Positions 29,384-39,500 of a DNA stretch of 64,000 bases are shown piece by piece. The notes under the pieces were generated by a model that was not told the DNA's origin, searched no databases, and worked only from the letters and a program-made list of their open reading frames with translations. Position 1 is the stretch's first letter. Each line of letters opens with the position of its first letter. The translations under genes and the position numbers were made by a program. The stretch is from positions 868,001 through 932,000 of the forward strand of contig CALSRM010000003.1 of the NCBI GenBank assembly GCA_943788755.1, read 5' to 3'. The DNA is from an uncultured Flavobacteriales bacterium (GTDB taxonomy: Bacteria; Bacteroidota; Bacteroidia; Flavobacteriales_D; Parvicellaceae).

Positions 29384-31579
29384 TTAGTTAGCAACTTCAC
29401 TCATAAACTTAATTCTCATCAGCTTAAGCTCTTCTTCTGTGTAATCTTCATCAAATTCTATAAGGGCTGCTTCTATAGAGTCGGTATCTGCATCATCCAT
29501 AAAATATTCAAATATTTCCTCTTGAGCATCTTCGTCCAATAGCTCATTTAAATGATAATCGATATTTATTTTAGTGCCTGAAGCGACAATAGCTTCAATC
29601 TCAGTTATAAGTTCATCGATTTTTTTGCCTTGGGCTTTCGCAATGTCTTCAAGCGGTAATTTTTTGTCAATATTTCTAATAATACTAACTTTTGATCCAC
29701 TTTTATTAACAATTGATTTAACCACGAAATCTTCAGGGCGCTCTATGTTATTTTCATCAACGTATTGGATTATGACCTCCAAAAAAGGTTGACCATACCT
29801 TTTCGCTTTACCTTGGCCTACTCCCACTATATTTTGAAGTTCTTCCATAGAAATAGGATACTGCAATGTCATATCTTCTAAAGAGGGGTCTTGAAACACA
29901 ACAAAAGGAGGCACGCCTTTACCCTTTGCAATTTCCTTTCTTAAATCTTTTAGTATTTTAAAAAGTACTTCATCTGAGGCCCTTCCTCCTTTTTGATTTA
30001 AAACAATATCAGAATCATCCGTATCGCTATAATTATGTTCTTTAATCAACATAAAGGATTTCGGATTCGAGATGAACTCTTCTCCAGCTTCTTTTAAAAA
30101 TAAAGTTCCGTAACTCTCAATTTCTTTTCCTACAAGCCCTCCCACAATAACTTGACGCAAAACTGCATTCCAAAATAAGGGATATTTCTCTTTTCCAGTT
30201 CCAAAGAACTCATTATTATTGTGTTTGTAAGTATTAATTTCACTAGTGAGGTTGCCTGTTAAAATATCAACAAAGTATTTAACTTTGTGCTTACCGGCAA
30301 TACTTTTTATCGTTTTCAATACCAGCTGAACATCATCCTTACCTTCAGACTTCTCTTTTGGAAACCTTGAGTTATCACACATATCGGCTCCCTCTCCATT
30401 TATTTCATCAAATTCTTCACCGAAATAGTGTAACAGAAACTTTCTTCTATTCATGCTAGTTTCTGAATAGGCCACAACTTCCTGTAAAAGTTGATTCCCA
30501 ATTTCTTGCTCTGCGACGGGTTTGCCATGCAGAAACTTTTCCAATTTCTCAATATCTTTATAGCTATAAAAAGCTAAACAATGTCCTTCGCCACCATCTC
30601 TTCCTGCTCTTCCAGTTTCCTGATAATAGCTTTCTAAAGATTTTGGAATATCGTGATGAATAACAAACCTTACATCTGGCTTATCAATTCCCATTCCAAA
30701 TGCTATGGTAGCACAAATAACATCAGCATCCTCCATTAAAAACATGTCTTGATGCTTCGCTCTTGTTTGCGCATCTAAACCAGCATGATAAGGAAGTGCT
30801 TTTATGCCATTTACTTGTAAAACCTGCGCTAGTTCCTCTACTTTCTTTCTGCTTAAGCAATAAATAATTCCAGATTTTCCTTCTCTAGATTTAACAAATT
30901 TTATAATCTCTCTTTGAACATCAACTTTTTGTCTAATCTCGTAATAAAGATTCTTTCTGTTAAATGAGTCTTTAAAAACTTTGGCATCTAGCATGCCTAA
31001 ATTCTTCTGAATATCTTGTTGAACTTTTGTTGTCGCTGTCGCTGTTAATGCAATTATTGGAACATCAACTATACTCTCTATCATTGGTCTTAAGCGCCTG
31101 TACTCCGGTCTAAAATCATGCCCCCATTCAGAAATACAATGCGCTTCGTCAATAGCAAAAAATGAAATGGTTATTGAGCTTAAAAAGTCTAAATTTTCTT
31201 TTTTTGTTAAAGATTCTGGAGCAACATACAATAACTTTGTTTTTCCATTTACAGTGTCTTGTTTCACTCGGGCAATCTCCGTTTTGTTTAATGACGAGTT
31301 TAAAAAATGGGCGATACTATCATTCTCACTAACTGAACGAAGAGCATCAACTTGATTCTTCATTAATGCAATCAAAGGAGAAACCACAATAGCTGTTCCC
31401 ATACTCATTAAAGCAGGCAACTGATAGCACATTGACTTACCGCCTCCTGTAGGCATAATAACAAAAGTATTATTTCCGTCTATCAGGTTTTGAATGACTT
31501 CTTCCTGTTCTCCTTTGAAACCGCTGAAACCAAAATATTTCTGTAAGGACGCTTTTATTGATTCTTCTAGTACTTGCAT
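29384..31579 (-). CDS. recQ: ATP-dependent DNA helicase RecQ
   Basis: 3'-5' superfamily-2 helicase for recombination and repair of stalled forks. The 731-residue protein has motif 0 (FGFSGFKGEQEEVIQ), Walker A (MPTGGGKSMCYQLPAL), DEAH box (FAIDEAHCISEWGHDFRPEYRRL in parts), SALTAT-type motif III, motif VI (YQETGRAGRDGGEG), an RQC domain and a C-terminal HRDC domain (about 545-615, VGVGQGKAKRYG). The usual four-cysteine zinc site after helicase motif VI appears lost, since only one Cys remains (ADMCDNSRF). An acidic tail follows the HRDC. It is monocistronic. Confidence 0.95.
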   Translation of the reverse strand: MQVLEESIKASLQKYFGFSGFKGEQEEVIQNLIDGNNTFVIMPTGGGKSMCYQLPALMSMGTAIVVSPLIALMKNQVDALRSVSENDSIAHFLNSSLNKTEIARVKQDTVNGKTKLLYVAPESLTKKENLDFLSSITISFFAIDEAHCISEWGHDFRPEYRRLRPMIESIVDVPIIALTATATTKVQQDIQKNLGMLDAKVFKDSFNRKNLYYEIRQKVDVQREIIKFVKSREGKSGIIYCLSRKKVEELAQVLQVNGIKALPYHAGLDAQTRAKHQDMFLMEDADVICATIAFGMGIDKPDVRFVIHHDIPKSLESYYQETGRAGRDGGEGHCLAFYSYKDIEKLEKFLHGKPVAEQEIGNQLLQEVVAYSETSMNRRKFLLHYFGEEFDEINGEGADMCDNSRFPKEKSEGKDDVQLVLKTIKSIAGKHKVKYFVDILTGNLTSEINTYKHNNNEFFGTGKEKYPLFWNAVLRQVIVGGLVGKEIESYGTLFLKEAGEEFISNPKSFMLIKEHNYSDTDDSDIVLNQKGGRASDEVLFKILKDLRKEIAKGKGVPPFVVFQDPSLEDMTLQYPISMEELQNIVGVGQGKAKRYGQPFLEVIIQYVDENNIERPEDFVVKSIVNKSGSKVSIIRNIDKKLPLEDIAKAQGKKIDELITEIEAIVASGTKINIDYHLNELLDEDAQEEIFEYFMDDADTDSIEAALIEFDEDYTEEELKLMRIKFMSEVAN

Positions 31580-31711
31580 TTTTTTTTCAAAAGGATACTT
31601 TTTTGATTGCTCAGATTACTAATATACTATAAAAGATTCAGAGAAAAAATTTGTTTTCATCATTCATTAAAATTTTATTGTTGTGAACGACTTTTTATTA
31701 GATTGTTTTTT

Positions 31712-34700
31712 CTATTCTTTTATTTTTTCTGCCTTTGCATTTGCCTCTGACATTATTTTATCTGCTTGGATTTGTGCTGTATCTTCTAATTCTTGTGCTT
31801 TTACTTCTGAATCGGACTGGACCTTTTTTGCCTTCAAATCTCCTTCTGCAATTACTTTATCTCCTTTGGCGTTTGATTCAGAAATCATTTTATCTACTTT
31901 CTTATCTGTTTCAGTATTCATTTTCTTTGCTGCAATTTCGGCAGCCTTTTTCTTAATTGGATTATTTGCATCATCAATCAGCTTCTGAGCTTGTGCATAC
32001 CCTTCTTTTCTGAGCATTTCCGCAGTTTTCTTTCCTTCAGTTTTAACCTTATTTCCAGCAGCTAAACTTTCTTTTCTGATTTTCTCCGCAGAAGCTTTTC
32101 CAGCTACCCTTATCTGATCAGCCTTTGCTTTCGCCTCTGCAATCAACTTATCTGCTTGTTTTTGAGCATCCTCTAACAGTTTTTTTGCTTCATCGTACAC
32201 TTTATCTTTTACCTTCTCTACTACATCCTCCACAACATTTTGAGCTTGACCTTTTAAATCAGTTGTAATTATAGGGTTACTAGCAGTGCCTCCAATGCCT
32301 ATTTCAACCGGAATGTTTTCCTCTAAATCCAGTCCAACTCCTCCAGCAGCATCTTTTAAGCCAGATAATAAGCCAGCAGCTTCACCACCAAACATGCTTT
32401 GAGGAATTTCCATTGCCATTTTATAATCCAATTCTTGGAGAAAAGATGTTGTTCCCTCAATAGTTGTGTTAATTTTTCCCATTTTAACATTGAAAGGTTC
32501 CACCCAAATTTTACCATCTCTAAACGAATAGATAATATTAATATTTTCCAATGTTTGTGTTTTAAGCTTATCCATTTTCAAAGCCTCTGATATTTTTACT
32601 AAGACGGGAAGATCTCTAAGGACTACTTTATTAGTATTAACTTCTCCGTTTCCAGATAATGACTCATAAATAGGCTCCATATTTGCATCAATATCTGTAA
32701 CCATATTAAGACTTGTAGAAAAATCTCCTTCGCAATATTTAGCCATTGGAACCATTTTTTCTATTGTGTTAAAGTACAATGCTGCTGTAGGAATATCTAA
32801 GTTTTTAATATCCATTTTCATGTCTATATGTGCTCTATCTTTTGAAATCGACTTATAAGATCCATCAAGTCCGATGCTACCTTCAAAAACATTCATTTTC
32901 ATCTCTTTTAAAATAGCAAAACCTTCATTTACAACAATACCTCCGGTAAAATTTGAAATTTCTAAACTATCATACATCATCTTTTTGATAGTTGTTTCAA
33001 GGTTAAAGTTGATATTATCTGGAATATCGATTGTTTCAGCAACTAATGAATCAGAAATTGTTGCCGAAGGTGGCACTTCTGATTTTGAATCTTCTAATGC
33101 TGTCGCTTGGCTATTTGGATCCGTATACATTAACTCATCAACATTAAAGTAGTTAGCAGCAATATTAAATGATCCCGTCAAGATCTCATCCTTTAAAAAA
33201 TACGCTATATAGTTATCAATGTTGCCATCAGCGTGCAAGTCACTTTCTCCTATTTTTGCTTCAAAGTAAGTAAGTTTTAGGTATTGAGGAGCGAATTGAA
33301 ATAACATAGAATCAATCGCAGTTAAGTAATTAGATCCTGGGGTTTGGTAATTCATTTTTGCTATTTTTAAGTCTCCTGTTGCTTTAAAATTTTCATAATC
33401 CTCTTCCTCCAATGCAGAAGTATTGCCTTTTAAAGCTATATTAGATGTTATTATTCCACTATAAGATTCTCCTTCTTCCATTGGAAGAATTTCTGCTAGT
33501 TTAGACAAATCCAAAAAGGTATTTATCTTACTTTCGATATTAGGGTCTGTCATAATATTTCGAAGTTTTAGTGACGCATCTACTTCATTTCCTGCAAACT
33601 CTAGATGAAATTTATTGACATCTATTTTGGTGTTATTCAGATTTATACCTGCTTCACGATTTACTTTAACATCAATCCCTATTTTATCAACTTTTCTTGG
33701 AAGATCCGGATACTGGAAATATGCATTTGAAACACTTAAGTCTAAATTAAAGCCAGGCATAGACTCTTCACTAAATTTTCCAAAAACTTTCCCTTCAAGA
33801 ACAACGTTACCATCTGTTTTCATGTCTCCAAAATCAGGAGAATAAACACCTGGAACCATGCTAAACAAAGAACTAAATGTTTGTTTGGTGGCTCCAAAAG
33901 TTATATCCATATCCATAATTTCGTTGGTCATTAAAAACCACCCATCAAAAGAAAGCCCTAATTCATTAAAAACCACTTCGTTTTCTTTGAAGGTAAACTT
34001 CATTTCATTTTCGGGCATATCTATTTCCATATTACATTTAATACCTGTAACTGCTTTTGACAAGTAATCGACATTATCATATCCAAATGTAACTCTTCCA
34101 ATGTCACTTAAGGTTTCTACCGCATAAGTTGTCTCGTTAATTGAAGCACTTCCCTGATGGTTTAAACCATCCAATTCCATATACATTGCATAGAGCTGGT
34201 CATCGTATATAATGGAACCATTTTCTATATAGTACTCTTCTAGGGCTAATTTTAAAGGAGCGGATTCTACAGCTATCTCTTCATCAACAGCAACGGAATC
34301 TGAAATAGCAATATCGTAATTTGCTTTGCCATCTGCTAAAACCAATACATGTATTTTTGGTTCAACCAATCCAACTGATGAAATTTCATATTGATCACCA
34401 CTTATAACACTCCATAAGTTTAATTTAAGATTGGTTTGTTTTATTTCAACCAAAGAAACTCCTTCAAACTCATCAACCCCTGTTAAGGTTAAATCATTTA
34501 TTTCTAACGAAAATTTTGGAAACGTAGAAAGCAAACTAAGGTTAACTTCACCAAAATCAAGTTCAGCATTTAAGCTCGCATTTGCCTCGTCTTTTATGAG
34601 TTGTATAATCTGATCTTTGAATAAAACGGGTAATAATAGTATTAAAATGATTAACATGAAGCATGTTATTCCTGTCCATTTAAATAAGCGTTTAATTAAG

Positions 34701-34768
34701 CTTTTTTTCTTTTTATGTGTGTTTTTTTCCATTGATTTATTTTCAACTTTAAAGATAATCGGATTCAT
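31712..34768 (-). CDS. AsmA-family envelope protein with a long 11-residue-repeat C-terminal tail
   Basis: 1018 aa from the first ATG. An alternative ATG at 34732 (MEKNTHKKKK) starts nearer the membrane segment and is equally plausible. A basic N-terminus and one transmembrane helix (about residues 33-52, FMLIILILLLPVLF) precede a large periplasmic AsmA/DUF3971-like region (FGEVNLSLLSTFPKFSLEI start; AsmA_2-like GNGEVNTNKVVLRDLPV near 740). AsmA-like proteins are implicated in phospholipid transport between the membranes. From about residue 850 the sequence becomes an Ala/Lys/Glu-rich tail of hendecads, listed separately. Nothing nearby shares its function clearly. Confidence 0.85.
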   Translation of the reverse strand: MNPIIFKVENKSMEKNTHKKKKSLIKRLFKWTGITCFMLIILILLLPVLFKDQIIQLIKDEANASLNAELDFGEVNLSLLSTFPKFSLEINDLTLTGVDEFEGVSLVEIKQTNLKLNLWSVISGDQYEISSVGLVEPKIHVLVLADGKANYDIAISDSVAVDEEIAVESAPLKLALEEYYIENGSIIYDDQLYAMYMELDGLNHQGSASINETTYAVETLSDIGRVTFGYDNVDYLSKAVTGIKCNMEIDMPENEMKFTFKENEVVFNELGLSFDGWFLMTNEIMDMDITFGATKQTFSSLFSMVPGVYSPDFGDMKTDGNVVLEGKVFGKFSEESMPGFNLDLSVSNAYFQYPDLPRKVDKIGIDVKVNREAGINLNNTKIDVNKFHLEFAGNEVDASLKLRNIMTDPNIESKINTFLDLSKLAEILPMEEGESYSGIITSNIALKGNTSALEEEDYENFKATGDLKIAKMNYQTPGSNYLTAIDSMLFQFAPQYLKLTYFEAKIGESDLHADGNIDNYIAYFLKDEILTGSFNIAANYFNVDELMYTDPNSQATALEDSKSEVPPSATISDSLVAETIDIPDNINFNLETTIKKMMYDSLEISNFTGGIVVNEGFAILKEMKMNVFEGSIGLDGSYKSISKDRAHIDMKMDIKNLDIPTAALYFNTIEKMVPMAKYCEGDFSTSLNMVTDIDANMEPIYESLSGNGEVNTNKVVLRDLPVLVKISEALKMDKLKTQTLENINIIYSFRDGKIWVEPFNVKMGKINTTIEGTTSFLQELDYKMAMEIPQSMFGGEAAGLLSGLKDAAGGVGLDLEENIPVEIGIGGTASNPIITTDLKGQAQNVVEDVVEKVKDKVYDEAKKLLEDAQKQADKLIAEAKAKADQIRVAGKASAEKIRKESLAAGNKVKTEGKKTAEMLRKEGYAQAQKLIDDANNPIKKKAAEIAAKKMNTETDKKVDKMISESNAKGDKVIAEGDLKAKKVQSDSEVKAQELEDTAQIQADKIMSEANAKAEKIKE
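31730..32218 (-). repeat. Hendecad (11-residue) repeat tail of the AsmA protein
   Basis: Residues about 850-937 and 958-1018 read as consecutive 11-mers, for example ADKLIAEAKAK, ADQIRVAGKAS, AEKIRKESLAA, GNKVKTEGKKT, AEMLRKEGYAQ; and later GDKVIAEGDLK, AKKVQSDSEVK, AQELEDTAQIQ, ADKIMSEANAK. A 20-residue insertion separates the two blocks. This period suits a long right-handed coiled coil or an amphipathic lipid-lying helix. Confidence 0.8.
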
Positions 34769-34815
34769 TTAACAAATGATATAAATTTTTAAAATTTTTC
34801 ATCTTTGCAAATGTT

Positions 34816-34935
34816 ATGCGATTTAAGAAAAAAATAATAGCAGTTGGAATTACATTTTTAGTTGGGATTACCGCTATTTTATATGTTCCTTCATTATTAA
34901 GGTTACCTGTCGCTATAGTAGATTCAATTCTTTAA
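34816..34935 (+). CDS. Possible 39-residue single-pass membrane peptide
   Basis: An open frame from ATG 34816 to TAA encodes MRFKKKIIAVG followed by a hydrophobic helix (about residues 7-24) and a short tail ending VDSIL. The start is basic, as expected for a membrane-inserted peptide. A TTTG-containing -7-like element (ATCTTTG, about 34801-34807) is close upstream, perhaps too close for a long leader. It is divergent from the AsmA gene. No family is recognised; it may be a chance frame. Confidence 0.35.
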   Translation: MRFKKKIIAVGITFLVGITAILYVPSLLRLPVAIVDSIL

Positions 34936-34998
34936 TAATTGGAGCTTTAAACCCATGAAAAGGAATTGGACCTGAGAGAAAATAGTACTTATTTGTTG

Positions 34999-36183
34999 TC
35001 ATGATTTTAAATCTGTCAGTGCTAAATAGGCCATTAAGCCCATACCCGTTTCCAACGCACTTTCATCTACAGTAAAGTTAGAAGTGTGCAATCCACCTGT
35101 AGTCGTTTTTGAAAAATCAGAAGTTCCTAATCGATAAAAGCATGCAGGAATTACTTGAGAGTAATAAGCAAAATCTTCGGCAGTCATTCTTAAGTCCAGA
35201 TCTATAACATTTTCGGCCCCTAAAAATTCTATAGCAGCATTTTTAGATAATTTGGTTAATTCGTCATCGTTTACCAAAAACGGATATCCTTTTCGAACTT
35301 CAAATTCACATTTACCTCCCATTCCTTCAGCAATTGATTCGGCCATTTTAACCATTAAACCATGTGCTTCTTCCCTCCATTCTTCGCTAAAGGCTCTAAA
35401 GGTGCCTTTCAGGTTTACTTCATTGGGGATGATGTTGGTTGATCCACCTCCAATAATAGAACCGAAGGATAATACACTAGGACTATAGGGGCTTACCCTT
35501 CTACTAATTAATTGTTGCAGCGCTATAATAATATGTGAAGCAATTAATATAGGGTCAATTGTTTTGTGTGGTAAAGCAGCATGGCCCCCTTTACCGATTA
35601 TTTTTACATGTAATTCATCTGCAGAGGCCATGTACATGCCTGGTTTAAAGCCAACCTTGCCCGCTTCTAACTCAGGGTAAACATGTTGCCCGATAATGTT
35701 AATTGGCGCAGGGTTTTGTAAAACTCCCGCTTCAATCATCAATTTTGCTCCTCCTGGTATTATCTCTTCTCCTGGCTGAAAAATCAATTTAATGGTTCCT
35801 TCAAACTCATCTCTTAATTCATGCAAAATAAGTGCTGTACCTAACAGTGAAGATGTATGAACATCGTGTCCGCATGCATGCATTTTTCCTTCATTTTTCG
35901 ATTTAAATGAAAGATCTGCGGTTTCTTGGATTGGCAATGCATCTAAGTCAGCGCGCAATGCAATTGTTTTTGCAGTAGGGTTATTCCCTTCAATTAAAGC
36001 CACGACGCCTGTTTTTACAACCCCTTTTTCATGCTTGATTCCTGCACTTTTTAAAAATTTAGAAACTAATTCGCACGTTTCATACTCCACGAATGAAAGT
36101 TCTGGGTTTGCATGAATTGCTCTTCGAACTTCAATAATTTTTTCTTTGTTTTGAGCTGCTATTTTTTTTATTCTTTCAATCAT
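34999..36183 (-). CDS. M20-family metallo-amidohydrolase (N-acyl-L-amino-acid / hippurate hydrolase type)
   Basis: 394 aa. Metal-binding and catalytic segments visible are MHACGHDVHTSSLLG (with the His-Asp metal ligands near residue 100), IFQPGEEIIPGGAKLMIEAG, IIGQHVYPELEAGKVG, the dimerisation domain with GGHAALPHKTIDPI, and a C-terminal TAEDFAYYSQ plus GGLHTSNF. The family hydrolyses N-acyl or N-carbamoyl amino acids; the exact substrate is not predictable. It overlaps the upstream tauE-like gene by 8 bp, so translation is probably coupled. Confidence 0.93.
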   Translation of the reverse strand: MIERIKKIAAQNKEKIIEVRRAIHANPELSFVEYETCELVSKFLKSAGIKHEKGVVKTGVVALIEGNNPTAKTIALRADLDALPIQETADLSFKSKNEGKMHACGHDVHTSSLLGTALILHELRDEFEGTIKLIFQPGEEIIPGGAKLMIEAGVLQNPAPINIIGQHVYPELEAGKVGFKPGMYMASADELHVKIIGKGGHAALPHKTIDPILIASHIIIALQQLISRRVSPYSPSVLSFGSIIGGGSTNIIPNEVNLKGTFRAFSEEWREEAHGLMVKMAESIAEGMGGKCEFEVRKGYPFLVNDDELTKLSKNAAIEFLGAENVIDLDLRMTAEDFAYYSQVIPACFYRLGTSDFSKTTTGGLHTSNFTVDESALETGMGLMAYLALTDLKS

Positions 36184-36580
36184 TATTTTCAGTAAAAAAA
36201 GCCATTCCGCTAATAATCATTTTAAAAGCGACAAATAACATAAATGTTCCAAAAATCAACCGTATCAAATTAGGAGACATTTTTAACGCGACCTTCGATC
36301 CGAGAAAACCTCCAATAACAAATGCAACTGCTATAATAGCAGCGTATCCAATAGATGTTTTTGTAATAGTACCATGTTGCCAATAACTATAAAAAGCCAT
36401 TATTCCGATTGGCGGAAGCATAGTTGCGATACTTAATCCTTGTGCTTCGTGTTGGGTAAATCCCATAATAAAAACCAATGCTGGCACAATTACTATTCCG
36501 CCACCAACTCCAATAAAGCCACTCATAAGGCCGGCACAAACACCAATACATGCTAAAAGTAAAATTGTTAAAATTCCCAT
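36176..36580 (-). CDS. Half-size TauE/SafE-family membrane permease
   Basis: 134 aa with four hydrophobic segments. MSGFIGVGGGIVIVPALVF is the classic TauE/SafE N-terminal repeat motif, and HEAQGLSIATMLPPIG and IGGFLGSKVALKMS follow it. Full-length members (about 250 aa) have two such halves, so this copy should dimerise; half-size forms are known in the family. Transport of sulfite or organosulfur anions is the family role, not proven here. It overlaps the M20 gene and directly follows the TolB-like gene with almost no gap. Confidence 0.85.
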   Translation of the reverse strand: MGILTILLLACIGVCAGLMSGFIGVGGGIVIVPALVFIMGFTQHEAQGLSIATMLPPIGIMAFYSYWQHGTITKTSIGYAAIIAVAFVIGGFLGSKVALKMSPNLIRLIFGTFMLFVAFKMIISGMAFFTENND

Positions 36581-36581
36581 A

Positions 36582-39500
36582 TTAAAAGTCTAATGATAAT
36601 GATAAATATCTAACTGGGTCCAGCACTACACCATCATCAACCCCCCAAGCATAATCAAAACGGACATAATAACCAAACAGTTTAGATCGTAAACCAAATC
36701 CATAACCATAAACGATTGGTTCTTTCTGGTTTTGTAGATTAATCTCATAATTAAAGCCTTCAATTAAAATTGTATTAAATGCATTGTCAGAAGTATAAGG
36801 GTTTGACCCCGTCCATGCTGACCCTACATCTCCAAAGCCAACGACCATGAAATTTTCTAAAAATGATGACTTAATTGGTTTATTGGAAAAATACTTAAAC
36901 ACGGGAACGCGTAATTCATTATTGATTAAAGCAAAGCTATTACCATTGCGTACGTTTTGGTAAAACCCTCTTATCGGAGTAGCAATAGTTTGAAATTGGT
37001 AATTTTGACTAGGGTCTGGTAAGAATGAATAATCGAATTGTGGTCCCAACCAATTATCTACTCCACCCAAGTAACTTAATAATCTTTGGTGTCCCATAGA
37101 GGTATTAGCTGCAATTCTAGTGGCAAAAACAATATTTCGATGTATTTTTTGATAATGCCTAAAATCAACGCCAAATACAAAAAAGTCAGTTTCAACTTTA
37201 TCTAATTCTCTATAAAATTCCCCCCAAACCTTAAAACGCGTTCCATTGAGAATATTCAACCCGATTGCGCGCGTATTATCAAATACGTAATCTAACTTAA
37301 TTCCAGCCAAATAATGGTTTTCATTTTCAATCGCTAAAGTGGAAGGTTCAGTACTCAATGTCACTATTTTATCATACCGAATACTATTCGTTAAACGAAG
37401 GCTAGCTACTTCATTGAATGGGAATTTTAAATTATATTTAGCGTCATATGTTTGTATCTTTTGTTCATTTCCAGTTGGGGAGTTTCTAGTAAACGATTGC
37501 CTTGAAATCAAATACTTTTTATCCATTCTAGATTTTAAATTCTCATAGGAAAGCATATACTCCGTATTTTTAAAATTTACAGGAAACCTAAATCCCCCAA
37601 TTATTCGATAATCTTCAAATAAATCAATCATCCCCATTTTAATTAATGAATTGAACCCTGAAGCTTGATACCCTCCACCCGTAAATCTTTGATATGATTT
37701 ATTTAAGAAGCTATTATCTACTTGAGATACGATATAATCAGTAGTAAAATTAACGTAGTATAATTCTTGTCGAGGCAATTTAAAAGTTATTTTTTCTTTT
37801 TTAGGAGTACTATCTTTTTTTACACCTAGTTTAAATTCTTCGAATACTTTTTCTACAACAACAGGTTTATCATTGTAAAATCGATAGTTATTAATGTCAA
37901 CATAGTTAGCGTCTATTTCCTTGGCATTATCACTTGTCAAAATAACAGGAATGTTGTTTTTTAGCTTCGATTTTAGCCAATAACTCATAAATGTTGTATT
38001 AACCAAATCATCTTCAATTATTCGGTCCTTTTTATATTCTCCCTTGTAAAAATGATACTTTCCATTCTTCAACATCAACATAGAATATGTTCCGGAATTT
38101 TCAATAGGCTCATACTCTAATACATTACGCGAATAATTAGACATGCGAGCGGTTACTGAAAAATATTTATAATGAACCGCAGTATCAATAAAACTAATGG
38201 CGCTATCGCAATAAGCAACATATCGATTCCTTATTCCGTTAGCGTTTGACAGGTATGAATAACGTTCCTTGGAATGCTGGTTTGGAGATGATTCGTCTAT
38301 ATAGGGTGTTTTTGTAATTCTAGTCAATGGTCTTTTAATGTGATCGATATCTAATATGTATATGTCTTTATCGTTTTTGTATTGAATTGTTTGTATTTTC
38401 TTTCTAATTGTATCGTCAATTCTATTGGATGCAAATATTATGCGTGTATCATTATCAACAAACCTTGGAGACAAGTCATCGAATATGTCATTTGTTAATT
38501 GTTTTTGATTGTTTCCAATTACACTGTATAAAAATAAATCTGTTTTCCCTTTTGTAACAGCCGAAAGGATCAATTTATCCCCTGTGTTGTTATAAGACAT
38601 ACTCAACACCTTGTCCATTTTTCGAAGAGGTCGTTTATCCCTTTTTTTATCTTCCATATCGTAAAGGTTTAAAACTAATTCTCCTCTTTTCTCTTCTATA
38701 AATGAAAGGACTTTGCTGGTAGGATGCCAAGCTAAAACGGGGTGTGAATAATCAGGTAGCCTATCTAACTTATGTTCTCCTCTGGCTATTTTCTTAGACT
38801 TTTGTTCTTTAATGTCATATAACCAAACTTTGTATTGGCCTAACTCGTTGGTCACATAAGCGGCGTGATTGCCATCGGGACTCATTTTAAATTCCTGGTA
38901 TTTCCTTGTTTTTTTTGTTTTAATGCTAAATTCTTCTTCTTTCGGTTCAATCCTAAATAAATCATCTTTTGAATATCGCTCTTTATAGTATGCTACAAAA
39001 TCTTTGGATAACGTTTTGAGTGTCGTTCCTAGTACATACATGTAACCACTTTCTACATTCCGACTTACCCGAGTCATATAGAGTATGTTAGGGATCATTT
39101 TTTTTCCATAAACCTCATCAATATAATTCCATAATGCGTATCCTGCTAATCTAGAATCTTCTCCTTCCAGTCGATTAAACTTATCATAAGAACCTGTCAA
39201 AATCCCATCTTTCACTTTATTATCTATCTCGGTAGTCCAATCTCCAGCCATATAATCTGTAAAACCATTTATAAACCAATCAGGGAAAGTGAGAATGGTA
39301 GAGCTTTTTAAGGCGTCTTTCCAGTTGTCTCCATACATTAATTTATAAACCACGATGCTTGCAATTCCCGAGCGAATTTGCCGATCTAATTTATCATGGT
39401 CGCCTTCGTAAAAAATAAAAATCTTGTTACCATCAACTCTTGCAATCCCTCCGATATTCGTGCTCTCATCATTTCGTAATCCAATATTACTTTGCCGAAA

